A DNA stretch of 64,000 bases. It comes from Hyphomicrobiales bacterium. Its GTDB lineage: Bacteria; Pseudomonadota; Alphaproteobacteria; Rhizobiales; Rhizobiaceae. The position numbers and the translations under genes are program-made. Shown one piece after another: positions 46,310 through 56,310 of this stretch; the stretch's first letter is position 1; every line of letters begins with the position of its first letter. The stretch lies in NCBI GenBank assembly GCA_900467685.1, contig UBQX01000019.1:1-64000 (forward strand), in the 5' to 3' direction. The notes under the pieces are model-generated. The model made no database searches. It had not been told where the DNA came from and was given only the letters and a program-made list of their open reading frames with translations.

Positions 46310-46350
46310 GGCCGGGCTATAGTCCGGTTCGTCAGTCTACCGACAGATTG

Positions 46351-46382
46351 AAAGCGGTTCGCCTCCGGGCGGGTCGCTTTTT
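46351..46382 (+). terminator. Intrinsic terminator after argG
   Basis: AAAGCGGTTCGCC pairs with GGCGGGTCGCTTT (13 pairs including a few G-U) around a TCCG loop and runs into a T-tract, 42 bases after the argG stop. Confidence 0.8.
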
Positions 46383-46535
46383 GCTTGGCCAGTGCCCTTA
46401 GAACTGGCAGCCCAGCATAAGCTTTCCTTAACTACATTCGTATAATTATATATTAGATAATATTGAATTATTAAATCGCGGAGACACCGTGGTGTTTTTA
46501 TTGATTGTCTCGCGACGATAAGATTGGGCTTTGGA

Positions 46536-48368
46536 ATGAAGAACCTCAAGATCTCTGTACAGCTGTTCATTCTGGTGGGTGGCCTGATCGCTGCCTTTGC
46601 TGTGGCGACTTATTTCGAAATCACCTCGGCCACGGCCACGATCTACAACGAGCGGAACCAGACGCTCCGCGCCCAGACGGAAACAGCCTTGTCGATCATG
46701 AAGGATTTCGACGAACGCGCCAAGGCGGGCGAGTTTCCGGTCGAGGAGGCCATGAAGCGTGCCTTCGCGCTGCTGACGAAGACGCGTTACGAGCCGGATG
46801 GCTATTTCTTCGGCTATGACTACGACGTCAACCTGCTCTTCCACTTCAACCCGAAGATTGTCGGCCAGAACTTCAAGGGCAAGGCTGACCAGAACGGCTT
46901 TGCCTATCGCGACGAGATCGTGAAGGTCGGCAGAGAGGGCGGCGGCTACGTGACCTTCATCGGGCCGAAGCCGGGCAAGGACCCGAATGATTACAGCTAT
47001 CCGAAGTCCGTTTACGCCAAGGTCTTCGAGCCTTGGAAAGTCGTCATTGCGACGGGTCTTTATGTCGATGACCTGAGAAATCAGGTTCGCCAGCAGATCA
47101 TCGAGATCGTTGCAGTGTCGGCGGTCATCTTCGCTTTGGCCCTGGCCGCAGCCTACGCTCTGATCCGCGGCATTACCCGCCCCCTCAATGCTATCCGCGA
47201 AACGCTGCACCGCGTCGCCGAAGGCGACATCGATGCGCCGGTGCCGCATCGCGACATGTCCAACGAAGTCGGCATGATGGCGAAGGCGACCGCAGAGCTG
47301 CAGGACAAGGTGCGCGAACGCCGCGCCATGGCCGAGCGCGAAACCGAACACAAGCGCCAGATCGATACCGAGCGCCAGCAGAATGCCGACATGCAGGCGG
47401 CAGAGGCCGAAACGCAGGCGAAGGTGGTCCGCACCATCGGCCAGGCGCTGGAACAGCTCGCGCATGGCGATCTGACAGTCCGTTGTAACGATCTCGGCAC
47501 CCGCTATGCGGAACTGCGCGACAACTTCAACAATGCCATCGGCCAGCTTGAGCGGACGATGACGCTGGTCAAGGAACGCGGCACCGATATCGGCGTCAGC
47601 AAGGAAGAAATCCGCCGCGCCTCCAACGAACTGGCGCAGCGCACCGAGCGGCAGGCGGCGAGCCTTGAGGAAACTTCTGCGGCGCTCGACGAGCTGACCG
47701 TGGCCGTGCGCCAGACGGCGGATGGTGCCCGCGAAGCCGCAAGCCGCGTCGGCGAAGTTCGCTCCGAGGCCGAAAAGAACGACCGCGTGGTCGAAAAGGC
47801 GATCACCGCCATGAGTGGCATCGAGCAGTCGTCGCAAGAGATTGGCAACATCATCGGCGTAATTGACGAGATCGCCTTCCAGACCAACCTTCTGGCGCTC
47901 AACGCCGGCGTTGAAGCCGCACGTGCCGGCGAAAGCGGCAAGGGCTTTGCGGTCGTCGCGCAGGAAGTTCGTGAACTGGCGCAGCGCTCAGCCGCTGCCG
48001 CCAAGCAGATCAAGGAACAGATCAACAAGTCGTCGGCACAGGTCGGCGATGGTGTTCAGCTCGTCGGCGAGGCCGGTGAAGCGCTGAAGCGGATTTCCGC
48101 CCAGGTCGAGAGCGCCAACGAGATCGTCATCCAGATCGCGCATCGCGCCAACGAGCAGGACACCACGCTTCGCTCCATCTCGTCTTCGATGAACGAACTC
48201 GATCTTGCCACGCAGAAAAATGCGGCGATGGCCGAAGAAACCACCGCGTCGGCCGAAATGCTCGCCAACGACACCGGCACGCTGCTGGAGCTGATCGAGC
48301 GGTTCAGGGTTTCCGGCGGCGCATCCGCCGCGCAGAGCCAGGCGCAATCCTATCGTCGGGCAAGCTGA
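46536..48368 (+). CDS. Methyl-accepting chemotaxis protein with single Cache sensor
   Basis: 610 residues. The first membrane helix is at about 8-28. A periplasmic sCache_2 domain (about 30-185) has TRYEPDGYFFGYDYDVNLLFHFNPKIVGQNF and the closing PWKVVIATGLYVDD, typical of receptors for small organic acids. The second helix (about 190-212), HAMP segments and the signalling hairpin ([40 protein letters not shown], from about 443) follow. There is no terminal pentapeptide. The AT-rich upstream region (46430-46490) carries the promoter. ATG 46536 is chosen over a TTG four codons earlier. Confidence 0.92.
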   Translation: MKNLKISVQLFILVGGLIAAFAVATYFEITSATATIYNERNQTLRAQTETALSIMKDFDERAKAGEFPVEEAMKRAFALLTKTRYEPDGYFFGYDYDVNLLFHFNPKIVGQNFKGKADQNGFAYRDEIVKVGREGGGYVTFIGPKPGKDPNDYSYPKSVYAKVFEPWKVVIATGLYVDDLRNQVRQQIIEIVAVSAVIFALALAAAYALIRGITRPLNAIRETLHRVAEGDIDAPVPHRDMSNEVGMMAKATAELQDKVRERRAMAERETEHKRQIDTERQQNADMQAAEAETQAKVVRTIGQALEQLAHGDLTVRCNDLGTRYAELRDNFNNAIGQLERTMTLVKERGTDIGVSKEEIRRASNELAQRTERQAASLEETSAALDELTVAVRQTADGAREAASRVGEVRSEAEKNDRVVEKAITAMSGIEQSSQEIGNIIGVIDEIAFQTNLLALNAGVEAARAGESGKGFAVVAQEVRELAQRSAAAAKQIKEQINKSSAQVGDGVQLVGEAGEALKRISAQVESANEIVIQIAHRANEQDTTLRSISSSMNELDLATQKNAAMAEETTASAEMLANDTGTLLELIERFRVSGGASAAQSQAQSYRRAS

Positions 48369-48395
48369 GCCGCGAAAAGAACGGACATACAAAAA

Positions 48396-48418
48396 ACGGG
48401 GCGGTTTATCCGCCCCGT
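48396..48418 (-). terminator. Terminator between mcp and the convergent MDR gene
   Basis: ACGGGGCGG and CCGCCCCGT form a 9-bp stem with a 5-base loop. Six A's on its left give a TTTTTT tail for the minus-strand transcript; it probably ends the MDR message and also slows the mcp message. Confidence 0.75.
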
Positions 48419-48443
48419 ATTCGTTTCAGCGATGCGGCAAGGC

Positions 48444-49421
48444 TCAGCCGCGGATCAGAACCTTGCCCTTGCGGCCCGGCTCCATGCTGGCGGAGGCCGC
48501 CTTCGCACCGTCTTCCAGACCATAGATATCCTCGACGGGAAGGTTGAGCTGGCCATTGGAGGCAAGCGTGATGAGTTCTCCAATCATGCGGACGAAATCG
48601 GCGGGGCTGGTCTTGCCGGAGCGCTTGGCGCCCCAGAAACCCACGACCTTCGCCTGCTTGAAGATGAGGTCGCCGGAGGAGATTTCCATATTGCCGCCGC
48701 TCATCGTGCCGAAGGACATGAGCGTTGCGCCTTCGCCGAGCAGGCTCATCAGCTGGCCGCTTTCCTTGGCCCCGACGCTGTCGATGGCATAGAGGATAGG
48801 ATCGGAGCCGGGGAACATCTTGACCTTGTCCATCCAGCCCGGATCCTGCGTCGAGACATTGTTGGAAATCCCCAGCGCCTCCAGTTCGCCGACACCGGCA
48901 TCGCGGCGCACGACGTTGATGACATTGATGCCGCGCGCCTGGCAGATCATGGCGATCGTCTTGCCGACGGCACCCGTCGCGGCATTCTGGATCAGCCACT
49001 CACCCGGCTTCACGCCGAGATCGTCCAGCGCCATCAGCGCGCTGATCGGCATGGCAATGAGCTGGCAGCCAAGCTCGTCCGGCACGGAATCCGGAAGCGG
49101 AATGGCGCGCTGCGCGTTCATGAGGAAATATTCGGCCCATGTGTCGGTAAGCCCTGCCGCCATGACACGCTGGCCGACGGAAACATTGGTGACACCATCG
49201 CCCACCGCATCGACCACGCCGGCCGCTTCCGTGCCGCCGATGGCGGGAAGTGGCGGCTTGACGCCATAGCTTCCGCGAATGGTCCACAGATCGTGATTGT
49301 GGATCGGCGACAGCGTCATGCGGACGCGGATTTCGCCGGGCCCCGGCTCGGGCATGGGACGTTCGCCCGAAACCAGAACCTCGGCCGGATCGCCGAATGC
49401 CTTGTATTCGATCACGCGCAT
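48444..49421 (-). CDS. MDR family oxidoreductase, trans-2-enoyl-CoA reductase (MECR)-like
   Basis: 325 residues. The zinc-free medium-chain dehydrogenase pattern includes LSPIHNHDLWTIRGSYGVKPPLPAIGGTEAAGVV and LIQNAATGAVGKTIAMICQARGINVINVVRR, close to the mitochondrial enoyl-ACP/CoA reductase (MECR/ETR) group: the xxGxYGxxPxLPAxxGxEGxG block and a nucleotide loop followed by INVVR, which favours NADPH. No catalytic zinc Cys/His set is present. The exact substrate is unknown. ATG 49421 follows GGGAGAGACAT; a longer start 9 codons upstream is less likely. Confidence 0.85.
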   Translation of the reverse strand: MRVIEYKAFGDPAEVLVSGERPMPEPGPGEIRVRMTLSPIHNHDLWTIRGSYGVKPPLPAIGGTEAAGVVDAVGDGVTNVSVGQRVMAAGLTDTWAEYFLMNAQRAIPLPDSVPDELGCQLIAMPISALMALDDLGVKPGEWLIQNAATGAVGKTIAMICQARGINVINVVRRDAGVGELEALGISNNVSTQDPGWMDKVKMFPGSDPILYAIDSVGAKESGQLMSLLGEGATLMSFGTMSGGNMEISSGDLIFKQAKVVGFWGAKRSGKTSPADFVRMIGELITLASNGQLNLPVEDIYGLEDGAKAASASMEPGRKGKVLIRG

Positions 49422-49546
49422 ATGTCTCTCCCTCTGCTCTTCAACCATTGATGCAACAAAAACCTACTTAAGGGCTTATGCTGTCAATTATAAGAAGGTG
49501 CAAGCATGGGCGCTGTCCGCACCTGGCCGCAAGAGGAGCGAAAGCC

Positions 49547-49951
49547 ATGCAGATCAATGGACAATGTCATTGTGGGTCAATCACTTACGAAGCGGAAATT
49601 GACCCCGATGACGTCAGCATATGCCATTGCACGGATTGCCAGCGCCTGACCGGTACGGCCTTCCGCGTAACCGTCTCGACAGCTGCCACCCAGTTCACGA
49701 TGACCGGAAATCCGCCCCGGCGCTACGAGAAACGCGCCGACAACGGCGCGCTGCGCCTGCAATTCTTCTGCGGCGATTGCGGCTCGCCGATCTATACGAC
49801 AGGCGAGGGCAAGGATGCCGAGGTGGTCGGGATCCGCTGGGGCTCGATCAACCAGCGCAGCCAATTGAAGCCGCGGCACCAGATCTGGTGCCGCTCTTCC
49901 ATGGGCTGGCTGGACGAGATCCCGGGCCTGCCCGGCCGGCCCGGAGATTGA
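49547..49951 (+). CDS. GFA family (glutathione-dependent formaldehyde-activating enzyme-like) protein
   Basis: 134 residues with the CENP-V/GFA zinc fold: CHC at C7/C9, the second cluster C26, C28, C31 (ICHCTDCQRLTG), and C75/C78 (FFCGDCGSPIY). Family members bind zinc; the founding enzyme was proposed to react glutathione with formaldehyde, but most members have no proven role. AAGAGGAGCGAAAGCC gives a good ribosome binding site for ATG 49547; the frame opens earlier (49478) without one. It converges with prfC, 9 bases between stops. Confidence 0.9.
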   Translation: MQINGQCHCGSITYEAEIDPDDVSICHCTDCQRLTGTAFRVTVSTAATQFTMTGNPPRRYEKRADNGALRLQFFCGDCGSPIYTTGEGKDAEVVGIRWGSINQRSQLKPRHQIWCRSSMGWLDEIPGLPGRPGD

Positions 49952-49960
49952 GCCGCAATA

Positions 49961-51544
49961 TCACGCCGCCTTCTGGACGTGATATTCCTTGATGGCCACC
50001 ATCTTGATCCCCGGCGCGCGCTCGGCCTCGTAGCGCAGCGAGAAGCTGTCCTGCGCGAGGAAGACCGGATCGCCATCGAGGTCGCGGCAGATATCGCCGC
50101 GCTTCGTGGTGATGAACTTGTCCAGATCGGCGGGATTGTCGGCGGAGATCCAGCGGCAGACGGAGAAGCGCGACATTTCGAACGAGACCGGCAGGCCGTA
50201 TTCCTGCTGCAGGCGCTCCTTCAGAACGTCGAGCTGCAGCGCGCCGACCACGCCAACGATGGCCGGGGAGCCATCTTCCGGCGAGAAGAGCTGCACCACG
50301 CCCTCTTCTGCCATCTGCTGGAGCGCTTCCTTCAGCTTCTTCGCCTTCATCGCATCTTCGAGACGCACGCGGCGGAGAATTTCCGGTGAGAAGTTCGGAA
50401 CGCCCTGGAAGACCAGCGCCTCGCCCTCGGTCAGCGTATCGCCGATGCGCAAGGTTCCATGGTTCGGAATGCCCACCACATCGCCGGCGTAAGCTGTGTC
50501 GGCGAGCTGGCGCTGCGAGGCGAAGAAGAATTGCGGCGCCGTCAGCCCCATCTGCTTGCCGGTGCGGGCAAGCCGGGCCTTCATGCCGCGCTCGAGCTTG
50601 CCGGAGCAGATGCGCGCAAAGGCGATGCGGTCGCGATGGTTCGGGTCCATGTTGGCCTGGATCTTGAAGACGAAAGCGGTCATCTTGTCTTCCGCCGCAT
50701 GAACCGTGCGCGTATCGGCCACCTGGTCGCGCGGCGGCGGCGCAAAGGCGCCGAGCGCATTGATGAGATCGCGAACGCCGAAGTTGCGCAGCGCCGAGCC
50801 GAAGAAGACCGGCGTCATGTGGCCTTCGAGGAAGCTGGCGCGATCGAACGGGCGGCAGGCCTCGCGGGCCAGTTCCAACTCGTCGATGAAGGCGGCGCGC
50901 TCGTTTTCCGGCAGGCGGTCGGCAATGCTTTCCGGACCGTTGACCGCCAGCGGTTCGACCTGCGTGTCGCTGCCGCGGAAGGTAGAGTTGGCGAGATTGA
51001 ACGAGCCGCAGAAGGTCTTGGACCGGCCGACCGGCCAGGTCACCGGCGCCGTGTCCAGCGCCAGCTTTTCTTCCACTTCATCCAGGATTTCAAAGGGATC
51101 GCGGCTTTCGCGGTCCATCTTGTTGATGAAGGTGATGATCGGGATGTCGCGCATGCGGCAGACTTCGAAGAGCTTCAGCGTGCGCGGCTCGATACCCTTG
51201 GCCGCATCGATGACCATGACGGCGGCGTCGACTGCTGTCAGCGTGCGATAGGTGTCGTCCGCAAAGTCTTCGTGACCGGGCGTGTCGAGAATGTTGAAGA
51301 CATTGCCTTCATACTCAAACGTCATCACCGAGGTGACGACCGAGATGCCGCGCTCGCGCTCGATCTTCATCCAGTCGGATCGTGTCTGGATGCGGTCCTT
51401 CTTCGCCTTGACTTCACCCGCAAGCTGGATCGCGCCGCCGAACAGCAGCAGCTTTTCCGTCAGCGTGGTCTTGCCGGCGTCCGGGTGGGCGATGATGGCG
51501 AAGGTGCGGCGGCGGGAAACCGCCTCGGCCAAAGTCTCGGTCAT
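49961..51544 (-). CDS. prfC: Peptide chain release factor 3
   Basis: 527-residue translational GTPase that removes RF1/RF2 from the ribosome after termination. The G motifs are AHPDAGKT at 19-26, DTPGH at 85-89 and NKMD at 139-142, followed by RF3-specific domains (AFVFKIQANMDPNHRDRIAF, SRFSVCRWISAD). It is single-copy in its own transcription unit and diverges from dut. Confidence 0.95.
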   Translation of the reverse strand: MTETLAEAVSRRRTFAIIAHPDAGKTTLTEKLLLFGGAIQLAGEVKAKKDRIQTRSDWMKIERERGISVVTSVMTFEYEGNVFNILDTPGHEDFADDTYRTLTAVDAAVMVIDAAKGIEPRTLKLFEVCRMRDIPIITFINKMDRESRDPFEILDEVEEKLALDTAPVTWPVGRSKTFCGSFNLANSTFRGSDTQVEPLAVNGPESIADRLPENERAAFIDELELAREACRPFDRASFLEGHMTPVFFGSALRNFGVRDLINALGAFAPPPRDQVADTRTVHAAEDKMTAFVFKIQANMDPNHRDRIAFARICSGKLERGMKARLARTGKQMGLTAPQFFFASQRQLADTAYAGDVVGIPNHGTLRIGDTLTEGEALVFQGVPNFSPEILRRVRLEDAMKAKKLKEALQQMAEEGVVQLFSPEDGSPAIVGVVGALQLDVLKERLQQEYGLPVSFEMSRFSVCRWISADNPADLDKFITTKRGDICRDLDGDPVFLAQDSFSLRYEAERAPGIKMVAIKEYHVQKAA

Positions 51545-51667
51545 ATGACATCAAATCCTGTGAATTGGCCGCCTTCTACCGGCTTCGGCGGCAAAGTTCA
51601 ATTGACCCGTCACGTCTGCGCGCTAGACACTCGTCATTGATCCTGAACAGCGAGCGGAGCGAGGCCG

Positions 51668-52150
51668 ATGAACATGCATCCTCATGCCACCCAGACGCTT
51701 GAGCCGACCTTAGGTCTTGTCCGCCTCCCCCACGCCGACGGTCTCGAGCTACCGGCTTACGAAACGGCAGGTGCTGCTGGCATGGATCTGCGCGCCGCCG
51801 TGTCGGAAGACCGGCCGCTGATGCTCATGCCCGGCAAGCGCGCCCTGGTGCCCACCGGCCTCGTCCTGGAAATTCCTTGCGGTTACGAGGCACAGATCCG
51901 CCCCCGCTCCGGCCTCGCGCTGAAACATGGGCTGACCTGCCTCAACACGCCCGGCACCATCGACAGCGATTATCGCGGCGAAGTGAAGGTGCTGCTCATC
52001 AATCTCGGGGAAGAGGAGTTCCTGATCGAGCGCGGCATGCGCATCGCCCAGATGGTGATTGCGCCGGTCACGCAGGTTCGGGTGGTCGAGTTGAAGGAAG
52101 CCTCCGACACCGCGCGCGGCAGCGGCGGGTTTGGCTCGACGGGCGTGTGA
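51668..52150 (+). CDS. dut: dUTP diphosphatase (dUTPase)
   Basis: 160 residues forming the trimeric beta-fold that hydrolyses dUTP to dUMP. The conserved motifs are in order: AAGMDLRAA (I), [10 protein letters not shown] (II), [13 protein letters not shown] (III, with catalytic Asp), [10 protein letters not shown] (IV) and [10 protein letters not shown] (V). ATG follows GAGCGAGGCCG. In many rhizobia dut is next to coaBC; here the two are about 9 kb apart. Confidence 0.95.
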   Translation: MNMHPHATQTLEPTLGLVRLPHADGLELPAYETAGAAGMDLRAAVSEDRPLMLMPGKRALVPTGLVLEIPCGYEAQIRPRSGLALKHGLTCLNTPGTIDSDYRGEVKVLLINLGEEEFLIERGMRIAQMVIAPVTQVRVVELKEASDTARGSGGFGSTGV

Positions 52151-52236
52151 TCGGGATACCCTGTCGCCTCCCGTGAACCGGATTCCGGATTGCCTCCTCC
52201 CGGCAACTGAGTCATGAAGCATTCGGGAGACAAATC

Positions 52237-52854
52237 ATGACCGCCGCCAATCTTCTCACCTACGCTTTCGCACTTTTCGTTGCTGCCGTCATTCCGGGAC
52301 CGGGGATCACGGCGATTGTCGCCCGCGCGCTCGGCTCCGGCTTCAGGCCGACTTTCTTCATGGGGCTGGGCCTCATCCTCGGCGACGTGGCGTATCTCAC
52401 GGCGGTCGTTTTGGGTCTTGCCTATGTGGCGCAAACCTTTACGACCGCGTTCATGGTGCTGAAATTCGCGGGCGCGCTCTATCTCGGCTACATCGCCTGG
52501 AAGCTCTGGACGGCAGGGCTCCTGGGCCAGAAGATCGAGGCGAAACGGGCAGGGAGCCTCTGGTCTTCATTCCTCTCCGGCCTCCTGGTCACGGCCGGCA
52601 ACCCCAAGACCATGTTGTTTTATGTGGCGCTCGTGCCGACTCTGATCCCGCTCACTGAGATCGGGAAGGAGGATTATGCGGCGCTGGTCGTCGTGACGGC
52701 AATCGTGCTCCTCATCGTGCTCGTTCCCTATATTCTGCTGGCGGCCAAGGCGCGCGAGTTCCTGAAGGAACCCTCGGCTTTGAAACTGCTCAACCGCACG
52801 GCGGGCGGAATTCTCGCTGGAACCGCAGTCTATATTGCCGCTCGCGCTGCCTGA
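52237..52854 (+). CDS. LysE/RhtB family exporter
   Basis: 205 residues with about six membrane helices: FALFVAAVIPGPGITAIVARALGSGF (family signature xPGPxxxxVxxxxLxxGxxxxxxxxxG), LYLGYIAWKLW and LSGLLVTAGNPKTMLFYVALVP. The substrate is unknown; amino acids or derivatives are usual for the family. GGGAGACAAATC precedes the ATG. It follows dut after 86 bases on the same strand. Confidence 0.9.
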   Translation: MTAANLLTYAFALFVAAVIPGPGITAIVARALGSGFRPTFFMGLGLILGDVAYLTAVVLGLAYVAQTFTTAFMVLKFAGALYLGYIAWKLWTAGLLGQKIEAKRAGSLWSSFLSGLLVTAGNPKTMLFYVALVPTLIPLTEIGKEDYAALVVVTAIVLLIVLVPYILLAAKAREFLKEPSALKLLNRTAGGILAGTAVYIAARAA

Positions 52855-53040
52855 ATGGCGCGAGCGTCTGATTTCGGCAGCGGACTCATTATGGCATTGA
52901 TTTTAAGCAACTTTCCAAGCCGCGAGACAAAGTGGCTCCCCGAGTTTTGCTCCAAACGACGTCCCATTTAGAAGAATTTTCTCTTGCGTTCTCTGTGCCC
53001 GATCAATCGGTTCTGGCGAGGCTCCCTTTTTGTCCCTATC

Positions 53041-53060
53041 TTGAAACCTGAGAGGTTCAA
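53041..53060 (+). promoter_or_regulatory. Near-palindrome in the cysK leader (possible operator)
   Basis: TTGAAACCTgagAGGTTCAA is an inverted repeat, imperfect by one extra A, ending 15 bases before the cysK ATG. The position suits an operator or a leader hairpin affecting translation. No named motif is matched. Confidence 0.35.
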
Positions 53061-53075
53061 TCAGGGAGAAACATC

Positions 53076-54038
<963 letters not shown>

Positions 54039-54044
54039 GATAAG

Positions 54045-54395
54045 TTAGCCCGGAACGGCCGGCACTTCGCGCCGCAAATCGGGCTCGTTGTGAATGAAAG
54101 TGACATTGAGGCTTGTCGGGAGTTCTTCCGGCAGGCCTTTTTCTTTGGCAATCAGATCGGCGAGAGCGGCTTCGCTCTCCTCATCCAAATGAACACCGGC
54201 CTTCAAGACAAGCTCGTGGAACCGCGCAAGTCCGGCGGGGGCCAGCACCATGCGGAAATTCGTGGCGATGTTGGAAAAGAAGGTGTGGTCGGTCACCCAG
54301 CCGCCCGAGGAGACAACAGCATCGTTGACGTCGGCGGTGACCTGATGGCGGTTGGCGTGAGTGACGCCTGTCAGCATGATGATCCGAGGGCGCAT
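54045..54395 (-). CDS. Conserved hypothetical protein, ACT-like
   Basis: 116 residues. The N-terminal part (RIIMLTGVTHANRHQVTADVNDAVVSSGGWVTDHTFFSNIATNFRMVLAP) resembles an ACT domain: a beta strand, a helix starting at HQVTADVNDAV, then two strands. It ends with an acidic C-terminal region. ACT domains usually bind amino acids or related ligands. I know of no defined function; similar proteins occur in rhizobia. GGAGACGGCC precedes the ATG. It converges with cysK (6 bases), which makes a cysteine-linked role imaginable but unproven. Confidence 0.65.
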   Translation of the reverse strand: MRPRIIMLTGVTHANRHQVTADVNDAVVSSGGWVTDHTFFSNIATNFRMVLAPAGLARFHELVLKAGVHLDEESEAALADLIAKEKGLPEELPTSLNVTFIHNEPDLRREVPAVPG

Positions 54396-54489
54396 TGGCC
54401 GTCTCCAATCCTGTCGCGCTGCTATCTGGTCGAAGCTCCCGGCAGCGCCGGGAACTTCCTATTTCGTTTGAGGACGAACGTCCTTGATC

Positions 54490-55296
54490 TCAGGCAACCC
54501 AGCCGAGGCCGAGCATGCCGAACAGCGCAACACCGAGAATGATGCGGTAGATCGCAAAGGCGGTAAAACGGTTCGAGCGGATATAGCCGAGCAGCCACTT
54601 CACGGACACGAAGGCCGTGATCATCGAGACGACGAAAGCGATGCCGAGCAGCGTCCAGTTCTCCGGCGGTGCGTTTTCGAGCTTTGCGGCCTTCAGGTTC
54701 TTCAGGATTTCATAGCCGCTCGCCGCATACATGGTCGGAATGCCGACCAGGAAGGCGAATTCCGTGGCAGCGGCGCGATTGCCGGTGCCGAAAAGCATGG
54801 CCGCAAAAATGGTTGCGCCAGACCGCGACGTGCCGGGGAAGATGCCTGCAACGATCTGCGCGAGGCCAACGATGATGGCGACGGGCCAGGTAATAATGGA
54901 GCTTTCCGGACGCCGCGACGCAATCTGTTCGGCCACGATCATCCAGATGCCGCCGATGATCAGCGCCCAGGCGATCGGCACAACGCTTTCAGGCAGCTTG
55001 AAACCGAGCTTGGTGGCGACGAGGCCGAGAACGGCCGTGATGACGAAGGCGGCGATCAGCTTCAGCAGATAGTCGCGGTTCTTCGGATCCCGAAAGCCGA
55101 GAAGAAGCGACATGATGCGTTGCCAGTAGATGAAGGTCACGGCAAGGATCGCGCCGGCCTGGATGACGATGTTGAACATGTCGGAGCGCGCGCCGAGCCA
55201 CTGTTCCGCGATCAGCAGGTGACCGGTCGAGGAGATCGGGAGAAACTCCGTGATCCCTTCGATGATGCCGAGAAGAATTGCATTGATATAGTCCAT
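54490..55296 (-). CDS. uppP: Undecaprenyl-diphosphatase (BacA type)
   Basis: 268-residue inner-membrane enzyme that recycles the lipid carrier for peptidoglycan and polysaccharide synthesis by removing a phosphate from undecaprenyl diphosphate. The active-site motif E-x3-E is E13/E17 in LGIIEGITEFLPISSTGHL, and PGTSRSGAT is the second catalytic motif. About eight membrane helices. ATG 55296 follows GGAGACATCG; the 21-codon upstream extension is unsupported. This is the phosphatase called BacA in E. coli, not the rhizobial symbiosis peptide transporter of the same name. Confidence 0.95.
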   Translation of the reverse strand: MDYINAILLGIIEGITEFLPISSTGHLLIAEQWLGARSDMFNIVIQAGAILAVTFIYWQRIMSLLLGFRDPKNRDYLLKLIAAFVITAVLGLVATKLGFKLPESVVPIAWALIIGGIWMIVAEQIASRRPESSIITWPVAIIVGLAQIVAGIFPGTSRSGATIFAAMLFGTGNRAAATEFAFLVGIPTMYAASGYEILKNLKAAKLENAPPENWTLLGIAFVVSMITAFVSVKWLLGYIRSNRFTAFAIYRIILGVALFGMLGLGWVA

Positions 55297-55580
55297 CGAT
55301 GTCTCCGTGGGACCATGATTGCAGTTGGGCAGCCGCTGAAAGGTGATCTGGGAATGCAAATCCCGGCCGGGGAGGAGGGCGCAAGGATGCTGCCTGCCGG
55401 ATCATTCAGAGCGGACTGTCATGAAATGACCTCTTTGTGAGATTTGAAGATGCCAAAGGATGGGCGAATCGTGGATTTGGCAAAAGCTATAGCTTTTCTT
55501 AAACCCTGGGCGCTAGGATTTTGTAAACGAATGCGGGCGAGCCACCCCAGGAGCGCCGAAGCCGGACCGAAACGGGACCA
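55297..55580. other. Divergent intergenic region uppP / GST gene
   Basis: About 284 bases, more AT-rich in its right half (AAAAGCTATAGCTTTT-like palindrome around 55485-55500). It should hold both promoters. I see no RNA gene or recognisable binding site. Confidence 0.4.
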
Positions 55581-56273
55581 ATGCCAGTACTTTATCATCA
55601 CACCATGTCATCCGCCTCGCGGTTTATCCGCCTGGTGCTCGGGGAATATGGTTTGCCCGTCGAGCTGACGGAAGAACAGCCGTGGGAGATGCGCAAGGAT
55701 TTCATCAGGCTCAATCCGGCAGGCACCCTGCCGGTGCTGGTGGACGACAACATGCGCGTACTGTGCGGCGCCTCGGTCATTTCCGAATTCCTCGACGAGA
55801 CCTCCGGCATTCTCAAGCGCGACAAGCGGCTGCTCGCCGAAGATCCGTTCCAGCGCGCCGAAATTCGCCGGCTTGTCGAGTGGTTCCTCGTCAAGATGGA
55901 AGCGGATGTCACGAAGCCGCTGGTGCGCGAGCGTATCTTCAAGCTGCAGATGCCGCCGACACTCGGCGGCGGCGCGCCGGACTCGAAAATTCTCCGCATG
56001 GCGCGCGGCAATATCCGCCAGCATCTCAAATATATCTCCTGGCTCGCCGGCTCGCGCAGCTATCTTGCCGGAAGCCGGTTGAGCTATGCCGACCTCGCCG
56101 CCGCTGCCGCACTCTCCGAACTCGATTATCTCGGTGAAATCACCTGGGCCGAAGCCCCGCAGGCGCGCGACTGGTATCAGCGCATCAAGTCGCGCCCCTC
56201 GTTCCGCCCGCTGCTGACCGAGCGCGTCCGTGGCGTCACCCCCGTCTCGCATTATGCCGATCTCGATTTCTGA
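55581..56273 (+). CDS. Glutathione S-transferase family protein
   Basis: 230 residues. The N-terminal thioredoxin-like domain (MPVLYHHTMSSASRFIRLVLGEYGLPVEL) has the Ser/Cys-type active-site region near S10-S12, the cis-Pro TLPVLVDDN and the glutathione-gamma-Glu loop (CGASVISEFLDE). The helical C-terminal domain has LSYADLAAAAALSELDYL (N-capping box S/T-x-x-D). It conjugates or reduces with glutathione; the substrate is unknown. It is followed by queG after 37 bases. Confidence 0.9.
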   Translation: MPVLYHHTMSSASRFIRLVLGEYGLPVELTEEQPWEMRKDFIRLNPAGTLPVLVDDNMRVLCGASVISEFLDETSGILKRDKRLLAEDPFQRAEIRRLVEWFLVKMEADVTKPLVRERIFKLQMPPTLGGGAPDSKILRMARGNIRQHLKYISWLAGSRSYLAGSRLSYADLAAAAALSELDYLGEITWAEAPQARDWYQRIKSRPSFRPLLTERVRGVTPVSHYADLDF

Positions 56274-56310
56274 TCTCGCGGGACCGGCCCCGAACCGGTA
56301 AAGTCCGGTC

